DNA of 64,000 nucleotides from Paraburkholderia nodosa DSM 21604 (GTDB taxonomy: Bacteria > Pseudomonadota > Gammaproteobacteria > Burkholderiales > Burkholderiaceae). Each line of letters begins with the position of its first letter. Position 1 is the stretch's first letter. A model generated the notes under the pieces. That model made no database searches and had not been told where the DNA came from. It saw only the letters and a list, made by a program, of their open reading frames with translations. Shown in pieces: positions 58,429 through 64,000 of the stretch. The position numbers and the translations under genes were made by a program. Location of the stretch: positions 186,503 to 250,502 of the forward strand of contig NZ_JAFA01000009.1 of NCBI RefSeq assembly GCF_000519185.1. Direction: 5' to 3'.

Positions 58429-58854
58429 ATGGCGGGCGATACGAACCAACGGGCAGGCCAGTGCCATTGCGGCGCGGTGCGTTTTGTGGCGACGCTGAGC
58501 GACGGCCTCGACTCGATCCGCCGCTGCAACTGTTCTTACTGCCGCATGCGAGGCGCGGTCATAGTTGCGGCCGAAATGGGTGGGATCGAGTTCCTGCAGG
58601 GCGAGGCGGTGCTAACGAGCTATCGCTTCAACACCGCAGCGGCGCAGCACTTCTTCTGTTCTCGCTGCGGAATCGCCACCCATCTTCAACGGCGTTCCAA
58701 CCCGAACCTGTATGGCGTCAACGTGGCTTGCCTCGACGGCGTCAGCCCATTCGATTTCGCCGAGGTCCCTGTCATGGATGGCGTCAATCATCCGAACGAC
58801 ACCGGCGGCCCAGCGCGCCTGGCGGGCACCCTGCGTTTCATTGCGGCTGACTAA
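58429..58854 (+). CDS. GFA-domain zinc protein
   Basis: A 141-residue protein of the Gfa (glutathione-dependent formaldehyde-activating-like, CENP-V) family. Zinc-binding groups are visible: C-H-C-G-A-V-R-F (about 12-19), C-N-C-S-Y-C (about 33-38) and F-F-C-S-R-C-G-I (about 77-84). The ATG at 58429 has GAGGAG upstream. The family was named for a proposed formaldehyde-glutathione adduct role that is now doubted. It is probably cotranscribed with the hydrolase. Confidence 0.88.
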   Translation: MAGDTNQRAGQCHCGAVRFVATLSDGLDSIRRCNCSYCRMRGAVIVAAEMGGIEFLQGEAVLTSYRFNTAAAQHFFCSRCGIATHLQRRSNPNLYGVNVACLDGVSPFDFAEVPVMDGVNHPNDTGGPARLAGTLRFIAAD

Positions 58855-58889
58855 GGCCCGAGGCCACTCGCTCGTTCAAGTGATGGCTC

Positions 58890-58919
58890 AAAAAAGCCGC
58901 CGCGCTCTCGCGCGGCGGC
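58890..58919 (-). terminator. Strong intrinsic terminator of the fae-AKR-ALDH operon
   Basis: A perfect 10-bp GC stem (GCCGCCGCGC / GCGCGGCGGC, TCTC loop) is followed on the minus strand by TTTTTT. It lies 40 bp after the dehydrogenase stop. Confidence 0.9.
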
Positions 58920-58959
58920 CTTCGCCAAAACCTGGCAAGCGTGGTCACCGCGCGGAAAA

Positions 58960-60414
58960 TCAGCCGAGCCCGCCCATCATCAGGTACTTCGTTTCGAGGT
59001 ACTCGTCGAGCCCGTACTTCGACCCTTCGCGCCCGAGCCCCGACTCCTTCACGCCGCCGAAAGGCGCGACTTCGGTCGAGATAATGCCCTCGTTGATGCC
59101 GACCATGCCGCTTTCCAGCGCGCCCGCCACGCGCCATACGCGGCCAATGTCGCGTGCGTAGAAGTAGGCGGACAGGCCGAAGTCGGTATCGTTCGCCGCC
59201 TGGATCGCTTCTTCCTCGGTCTCGAAGCGGAACACCGCGGCAACGGGGCCGAACGTCTCCTCGTGCGCGAGCATCATGCCGCCGTGCGCGCCCGTGATGA
59301 CCGTGGGCTCGTAAAACGTGCCGCCCAGCGCATGCGCGTGGCCGCCGCACACAATGGCGCCGCCCTTCTCGAGCGCATCGCTCACGTGCGCCTCGACCTT
59401 GCGCAACGCCGCGCCGTTGATGAGCGGCCCTTGCGTCGCGCCCGGCTCCATGCCGCCCGCCACGCGCAATGCGCTCACCGCCTTCACGAGTTTCTCGACG
59501 AAGGCGTCGTGCACGCCGGCCTGCACGTAGAAGCGGTTCACGCACACGCAGGTCTGCCCCGTGTTGCGGAATTTCGAGGCCATCGCGCCTTCCACCGCGG
59601 CATCGAGATCGGCGTCGTCGAACACGATGAAGGGCGCGTTGCCGCCCAGTTCGAGCGACACCTTCTTCACCGTATCGGCGGCGGCGCGCATGAGCAGCTT
59701 GCCTACGCGCGTCGAACCCGTGAACGAGATCTTGCGCACGGCCTTCGAGGCCATGAGCGTGTCGCCGATCGCCGGGGCATCGCCCGAAACGACATTGAAC
59801 ACGCCGCGCGGAATGCCCGCCTCGAGCGCCAGTTCGGCGAGCGCGAACGCCGAAAGCGGCGTCTCTTCCGAAGGCTTGAGCACCATCGTGCAACCCGCCG
59901 CGAGCGCCGGGCCGGCCTTGCGCGTGACCATGGCGAGCGGGAAATTCCACGGCGTGATCGCACCGACCACGCCCACGGGCTCCTTCGTCACGACAATGCG
60001 CGCGCCCTTCTTCGGCGCGGGAATCACGTCGCCATACGCGCGTCGCGCTTCCTCCGCGAACCACGTGAGAAAGCTCGCCGCGTACGCCACTTCGCCCAGC
60101 GATTCCGCATACGGCTTGCCCTGCTCGGCCGTCATGATGCGCGCGAGGTCTTCGCGATGCGCATGCATCAGCTCGCCCCAGCGGCGCACCTTCGCGCTGC
60201 GCTCCGCCGCCGTGGCGTCGCGCCACGCAGGGAACGCGTGCGAGGCCGCCGCCACGGCCTGCAGCGCTTCGCGCGCACCGGCGCGGGCCACTTGCGCGAG
60301 CGGCGCGCCGGTGGCCGGATCGAAGATCGGGTAGGTCGCTTCGCTCGCCACCCATTCGCCGTCGATAAAGCTCGCTGTGCGCCACAGGCGCGCTTCCTTG
60401 AGTCCTTCGATCAT
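58960..60414 (-). CDS. gabD: Aldehyde dehydrogenase, succinate-semialdehyde type
   Basis: A 484-residue cytoplasmic NAD(P)+-dependent ALDH. The catalytic Glu lies in L-E-L-G-G-N-A-P and the catalytic Cys in N-T-G-Q-T-C-V-C. The cofactor site includes P-W-N-F-P-L-A-M and F-T-G-S-T-R-V-G. Similarity is closest to the GabD class (succinate semialdehyde to succinate), but genes of this class accept other aldehydes. Its ATG overlaps the stop of the aldo/keto reductase gene (60411-60414). It is the last gene of the fae-AKR-ALDH operon. Confidence 0.9.
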   Translation of the reverse strand: MIEGLKEARLWRTASFIDGEWVASEATYPIFDPATGAPLAQVARAGAREALQAVAAASHAFPAWRDATAAERSAKVRRWGELMHAHREDLARIMTAEQGKPYAESLGEVAYAASFLTWFAEEARRAYGDVIPAPKKGARIVVTKEPVGVVGAITPWNFPLAMVTRKAGPALAAGCTMVLKPSEETPLSAFALAELALEAGIPRGVFNVVSGDAPAIGDTLMASKAVRKISFTGSTRVGKLLMRAAADTVKKVSLELGGNAPFIVFDDADLDAAVEGAMASKFRNTGQTCVCVNRFYVQAGVHDAFVEKLVKAVSALRVAGGMEPGATQGPLINGAALRKVEAHVSDALEKGGAIVCGGHAHALGGTFYEPTVITGAHGGMMLAHEETFGPVAAVFRFETEEEAIQAANDTDFGLSAYFYARDIGRVWRVAGALESGMVGINEGIISTEVAPFGGVKESGLGREGSKYGLDEYLETKYLMMGGLG

Positions 60415-61430
60415 GCTGCGATCTCCATGCGTCGCGCCGCGCGCGGCACGCGCGGAATGCGCGCGCTCACGTAATCGTTGATTACGTCGCACGGCGTGTA
60501 GTTGCGCTCGAGTTCGTAAAGCTCGTCGGCGCTCAGTTGCGTGTCGAGCGCGGCGAGCGCGCTTTCGAACTGCGCGACGGTGTCCGCGCCCACGAGCATC
60601 GACGAGATGCCCGCACGCCCCAGCACCCAGGCCTGCGCGATCTGCGCGCACGACACGCCGCGCGCCGCCGCGACTTCGGCCACCGAACGCGCGATATTGC
60701 GCGAGGCTTCATCGTCGTACATCTGCACGGTGAAGAAATCGGTCTGGTTGCGCACCGACTTCGCGTCGCCGGAAAGGAGGCCGCGTGCGAGCGGGCTGAA
60801 CACCGACACGCCCACGCCCTGATCCTGGCAGAACGGAATCATCTCGCGCTCTTCCTCGCGATACGCGAGGTTCAGCTGCAGCTGCATATTGATCGGTCGT
60901 GCGAAGTTATAGCGCTCGCAGGCCTGCAGAATCTTGGCGAACTGCCACGTGAACATCGTCGACACGCCGATATAGCGCGCCTTGCCCGCGCGCACGATGT
61001 CGTTGAGCGCGTCCATGGTTTCTTCGACCGGCGTGTTCACGTCGAAGTAGTGCAGCATGTAGACATCGACGTAGTCGGTTTGCAGCCGGCGCAGCGAGCC
61101 GTCGATGCCTTCCATGATGTGCTTGCGCGAGTGGCCCTGGTTGTTTGCGCCATTGCCGATCGGATAGCCGACCTTGGTCGTGAGCACGAGTTCGTCGCGC
61201 TTCGCGAGCCGCCGCACGATGCGCCCCACCACTTCCTCGCCCACGCCGGTCGAGTAGAAGTCCGCGAGATCGATGAAGTTCACGCCCGCTTCGAGCGCTC
61301 GGCGCACGATCGGCTCGCTCTGCTCTTCGTTGTAGATCCAGGGCTTCCATTCGGGCGTGCCCATGTTCATCGTGCCGAGGCACAGGCGCGACACCTTCAG
61401 GCCGGAGCGGCCAAGTTGCACGTATTGCAT
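60411..61430 (-). CDS. Aldo/keto reductase
   Basis: A 339-residue cytoplasmic TIM-barrel oxidoreductase (YajO/AKR-like). The tetrad is visible: Asp and Tyr in I-D-L-A-D-F-Y-S-T-G, Lys in T-T-K-V-G and His in M-L-H-Y-F-D. It uses NADPH to interconvert aldehydes and alcohols. The ATG at 61430 (M-Q-Y-V-Q-L-G-R-S-G-L-K-V-S) matches the family; upstream in-frame sequence is not protein-like. It lies 28 bp after the fae gene and overlaps the ALDH gene. Confidence 0.9.
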   Translation of the reverse strand: MQYVQLGRSGLKVSRLCLGTMNMGTPEWKPWIYNEEQSEPIVRRALEAGVNFIDLADFYSTGVGEEVVGRIVRRLAKRDELVLTTKVGYPIGNGANNQGHSRKHIMEGIDGSLRRLQTDYVDVYMLHYFDVNTPVEETMDALNDIVRAGKARYIGVSTMFTWQFAKILQACERYNFARPINMQLQLNLAYREEEREMIPFCQDQGVGVSVFSPLARGLLSGDAKSVRNQTDFFTVQMYDDEASRNIARSVAEVAAARGVSCAQIAQAWVLGRAGISSMLVGADTVAQFESALAALDTQLSADELYELERNYTPCDVINDYVSARIPRVPRAARRMEIAA

Positions 61431-61458
61431 CGTAGTCACCTGTAACGATTGGAGCGGC

Positions 61459-61980
61459 TCAAGCCGCCCTGGCCTTCGGCGTGTAAAACGGATTGCTGAT
61501 CTGATCCTTGATCTTCGCAAGGTCGTCGAGCCTGGGCAGGCCGTTCATCGCGGCATGAATGGCCGTCTTGCAGGCCACATAGTTGTTCTCGTACACGGCG
61601 TCGAGGTCGTCGCACGACCAGTTCACCCAGTTCGCCGTGACGATGCACCATTCGTTCTCGGCCTGCGGCGGCAGCGTGCCGTCGAGCATCGCTTCCGTCA
61701 CCGCCTTCGCGATGGCCGCCTGCGACGCGCCCCACGTGGCGTTGCCGTGCAGGTCGCCGCGAATGTCGGCCTTGTTCACGTAGAGCGTGGCGGGCTTGAC
61801 CGGCACGTTGGGCTGGGCCACCACCATGAACGGTACGTGGCCTTGCGAAGGCGACGACAAGCTGTTCGTAAACGCCTGCCCCACGGGGCCATTGCGCGGG
61901 CCGATCATGATGTTGATGTGGGCAGCGTTTACGCCTAGTCCAGCGAAACCTTCGCCGATATAGACTTGCAGGTCTTTCAT
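61459..61980 (-). CDS. fae: Formaldehyde-activating enzyme (Fae) homologue
   Basis: A 173-residue protein of the Fae family, which in methylotrophs condenses formaldehyde with tetrahydromethanopterin. Family traits are the N-terminal I-G-E-G-F, the candidate catalytic H21 in N-A-A-H-I-N-I-M-I-G, G-P-V-G-Q-A-F-T-N-S-L, P-F-M-V-V-A-Q-P-N-V-P-V-K-P-A-T-L and W-G-A-S-Q-A-A-I-A-K-A-V. The ATG at 61980 gives the normal start. It is the first gene of an operon with an aldo/keto reductase and an ALDH. No other methanopterin-pathway gene occurs in the window, so the substrate may differ. Confidence 0.85.
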   Translation of the reverse strand: MKDLQVYIGEGFAGLGVNAAHINIMIGPRNGPVGQAFTNSLSSPSQGHVPFMVVAQPNVPVKPATLYVNKADIRGDLHGNATWGASQAAIAKAVTEAMLDGTLPPQAENEWCIVTANWVNWSCDDLDAVYENNYVACKTAIHAAMNGLPRLDDLAKIKDQISNPFYTPKARAA

Positions 61981-62264
61981 GTTTGACTCCGTCTCCTGGG
62001 TCATGAGTTCGAATTTGGCCAGACGCATTCCAGCACACGCCGCAAGCGCCCAAAAGCTATGAAATCTCATGGGGGCATGACGCGCAGTCATCGCTCTCTC
62101 CTGCATGATTCGCGTGATGAAAGTGGCATGAGATCAGGTAATGCATCGATGACTATTCGTTGCTTCGCAACCCGAAATGCCACGGCTAGACTCTGGTCGG
62201 ATTGATTCGAAAAGCGGCGGCCCCACGCTGGCCCGCGCATACAATTCCAATCACTGGAGACGAC
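61981..62264. promoter_or_regulatory. Divergent promoter region fae / binding protein
   Basis: A 284-bp spacer between divergent genes. It contains an inverted repeat GTTGC-TTC-GCAAC (62159-62171) and an AT-richer stretch at 62100-62160. No specific factor can be named. Confidence 0.45.
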
Positions 62265-63302
62265 ATGAGACGTATCACGCTGGCAGGCGTGCGTATTGCC
62301 GCCGCCCTCGCGCTGACCTGCGCGGCCACGAGCAGCTTTGCAGCCCCCGGCTGGTGCCAGGAGGGCAAAACCGTGAAGCTCGCGCAGATCACCTGGGAAA
62401 GCGGAGCGCTGATGACCGAAATGGTGCGCACGGTGCTGGAGAAGGGTTACGGCTGCAAGACCGAAGTCGTGCCTGGCGCCACGGCCGCCACCGAAACGGC
62501 GCTCACGAAAAACGACCTGCAGGTGTGGGCCGAGCACTGGACGGGCCGCAGCCCCATCGTCGCGCGCGGTTTGAAGGACGGCAGCGTGAAACTCGTCGGC
62601 GAACTGATTCCCGGCGGCGACAAGGAAGGCTGGTACGTCCCCGACTATGTGATCAACGGCGACGCAAAGCGCGGCATCAAGCCCATGGCGCCGCAACTGC
62701 GCTCCGTCGCGCAACTGCCGCAGTACAAATCCCTCTTCACGGACGACGAAGAACCGGGCAAGGGCCGCTTCTACAACTGCCCCGCAGGCTGGGACTGCGA
62801 ACGCTTCAACAACCGCCTGCTCACGGCCTACAAGCTCGGCGACGACTACACGAACTTCCGCCCCGGCACCGGCGGCGCGCTCGACGCGGCGATCGCCTCG
62901 GCCTACGAGCGCGGCAAGCCCATTCTCTTCTACTACTGGCAGCCCGCCGGCCTGATGGCGAAGTACCACTTCGTGCAACTGGAGGGCGCGCCGTATTCCG
63001 ACGCCTGCTGGGACACCATCGCCGATCCGAAGGGCACGCCGTGCGCGTCTGCCTTCAAGGTCTCGCATCTGATGGTTGCGGTCTCCACGCCGTTCTACGA
63101 CGCCGAGCCGGACGCCGTCGCATTCTTCGGCAAGGTGAGCTTGCCGCTCGCGCTCGACGAACAACTGGTCCAGCAGATGCACGACAAGAAGCTCGACGCC
63201 TCGACGGTCGCGCGCACGTTCTTCGAGCAGCATCCGGAAATCTGGAAGCAATGGGTCACGCCGGAAGTCGCGGCGCGCGTGCAGGCCGGCCTGCACACGT
63301 AA
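62265..63302 (+). CDS. ABC transporter periplasmic binding protein, glycine betaine/OpuAC-like
   Basis: A 345-residue exported protein. The signal peptide ends at S-S-F-A-A. It is closely similar along its length to the protein at 37913: it shares I-T-W-E-S-G, T-A-A-T-E-T-A-L, N-D-L-Q-V-W, E-G-W-Y-V-P-D-Y-V, G-D-A-K-R-G-I-K, N-C-P-A-G-W-D-C-E-R and Y-T-N-F-R-P-G-T-G, and all six cysteines. The ATG at 62265 follows GGAGAC. It is followed after 60 bp by the permease gene, and so belongs to a proline/glycine betaine-type importer. Confidence 0.92.
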   Translation: MRRITLAGVRIAAALALTCAATSSFAAPGWCQEGKTVKLAQITWESGALMTEMVRTVLEKGYGCKTEVVPGATAATETALTKNDLQVWAEHWTGRSPIVARGLKDGSVKLVGELIPGGDKEGWYVPDYVINGDAKRGIKPMAPQLRSVAQLPQYKSLFTDDEEPGKGRFYNCPAGWDCERFNNRLLTAYKLGDDYTNFRPGTGGALDAAIASAYERGKPILFYYWQPAGLMAKYHFVQLEGAPYSDACWDTIADPKGTPCASAFKVSHLMVAVSTPFYDAEPDAVAFFGKVSLPLALDEQLVQQMHDKKLDASTVARTFFEQHPEIWKQWVTPEVAARVQAGLHT

Positions 63303-63362
63303 GCAACGACACTGGCCGCACGACGGTACGCATCACATGACACACGCAGAATGAGGCTCACC

Positions 63363-64000
63363 ATGGGATCTCCCTTTCTTCACCTCTCGATCGCCGACTG
63401 GGTCAACGATCAGGTCTCCGCGTTTGTGCAGCGCTACGGCGACGCGTTCCACAACTTCAGCGTGCTCATGCTGCGCGACCTGCTCGTGCCGCTCGAAGGC
63501 CTGCTGCGCGCCACGCCGCCCATCGTCGTGCTCGCCGCCGTGGGCCTGCTCGGCTGGCATGCCTCGCGGCGCATTGGCGTGGCGCTGCTGTTCGTCGTGC
63601 TGCTCTGGCTGATCGGCTGCTTCGGGCTGTGGGACAAGCTCATGCAGACCTTCGCGCTGATGGTCGTCGCCACGCTCATCTCGGTCGTGCTCGGCGTGCC
63701 GCTCGGCATCCTCGCCGCCTCGAGCAGCGGGCTGCGCCGCGTGCTGCTGCCGGTGCTCGACGTGATGCAGACGCTGCCCAGCTTCGTGTACCTGATTCCG
63801 GTGCTCATGCTGTTCGGCCTCGGCAAGGTGCCCGCCATTCTCGCCACGGTCGTCTACGCGCTGCCGCCGCTCATTCGTCTGACCGATCTCGGCATCCGCC
63901 ACGTGGATGCGGAAATCGTCGAAGCCGCGCGCGCGTTCGGCACCACGCGCATGCAATTGCTGTTTGGCGTGCAGTTGCCGCTCGCACGGCCGAGCATCAT
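63363..64000 (+). CDS. ABC transporter permease, proline/glycine betaine (ProW/OpuAB) type, partial
   Basis: The frame opens with ATG at 63363 and runs to the right edge without a stop; about 212 residues are visible. About five transmembrane helices are seen. The binding-protein-dependent transport inner-membrane motif is E-A-A-R-A-F-G-T-T-R-M-Q-L-L-F-G-V-Q-L-P-L-A near the window end. D-V-M-Q-T-L-P-S-F-V-Y-L-I-P matches ProW. It partners the binding protein at 62265; the ATPase gene presumably lies beyond the window. Confidence 0.92.
   Translation, partial: MGSPFLHLSIADWVNDQVSAFVQRYGDAFHNFSVLMLRDLLVPLEGLLRATPPIVVLAAVGLLGWHASRRIGVALLFVVLLWLIGCFGLWDKLMQTFALMVVATLISVVLGVPLGILAASSSGLRRVLLPVLDVMQTLPSFVYLIPVLMLFGLGKVPAILATVVYALPPLIRLTDLGIRHVDAEIVEAARAFGTTRMQLLFGVQLPLARPSI

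Noticed and set aside
62159..62171. The GTTGC-TTC-GCAAC repeat as a riboswitch or terminator
   Set aside because: It is too short and lies before the start codon of one gene with no T-run; it is kept only as part of the promoter region.
1..64000. CRISPR arrays, tRNA and rRNA genes, insertion sequences, prophage genes
   Set aside because: No regularly spaced repeats, cloverleaf-type sequences, transposases or phage structural genes were found on inspection.

Overview
The window is a GC-rich, densely packed stretch of a proteobacterial genome. It most likely comes from the Burkholderiaceae (Paraburkholderia, Caballeronia or Burkholderia). This rests on the trimeric gram-negative porin, the nitrite/sulfite reductase–DUF934 pair, the tartrate-type cluster, eight LysR regulators in 64 kb and strong G/C preference at third codon positions. 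That preference also creates long antisense reading frames, which were discarded. The gene content (catabolic operons, transporters, regulators, no ribosomal or core replication genes) resembles a secondary chromosome or an accessory part of the main one. No tRNA, rRNA, insertion sequence, CRISPR array or prophage gene was seen.

Layout. 1-2.6 kb: a tightly overlapping minus-strand operon (DUF4142, cupredoxin, ECF sigma factor), then a metallo-beta-lactamase/rhodanese gene cut by the window edge. 2.8-6.1 kb: a secreted Lipoprotein_15-like protein, a secreted beta-propeller protein, and a LysR regulator divergent from a RidA protein. 6.1-10.8 kb: two overlapping MFS genes plus a nitronate-monooxygenase-like flavoenzyme, with a LysR gene upstream. 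11.2-13.4 kb: sulfite reductase and DUF934. 13.4-16.0 kb: a DHA2 exporter divergent from a LysR regulator. 16.3-18.2 kb: a CBS-pair protein, about 1 kb without a clear gene (palindromes, one small candidate gene, a cysteine desulfurase scar), and a small secreted protein.

18.2-23.2 kb is a sugar-acid operon (lactonase, UxaA-type dehydratase, MFS transporter, Ldh-family dehydrogenase). 23.4-26.0 kb holds a PaiB/cupin pair divergent from a MocR regulator. 26.0-29.5 kb is a tartrate/malate cluster (LysR, dehydrogenase, MFS). 30.1-31.3 kb encodes an LrgA/LrgB pair. 31.8-37.8 kb has a Rieske oxygenase, a LysR regulator, a nitrilase, a second MocR regulator and an enolase-superfamily enzyme. 37.9-41.2 kb has a betaine-type binding protein, a porin and a LysR regulator. 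41.2-51.5 kb has a zinc-ribbon membrane protein, an amidohydrolase, an AI-2E-type permease, a DegP/DegQ-type protease, a hydrolase, an SLC13 permease and a diguanylate cyclase.

52.5-54.6 kb is an arsenic operon arsR-arsI-arsC-aqpS, with a palindromic operator at its head and a terminator at its end. 54.7-58.9 kb holds a BON-domain protein, a LysR regulator, an EamA transporter, an alpha/beta hydrolase and a GFA-type protein. The right end is the most unusual part: a formaldehyde-activating-enzyme homologue, an aldo/keto reductase and an aldehyde dehydrogenase form one operon. It diverges from a betaine/proline-type ABC binding protein and permease, and that binding protein is a close paralogue of the one at 37.9 kb.
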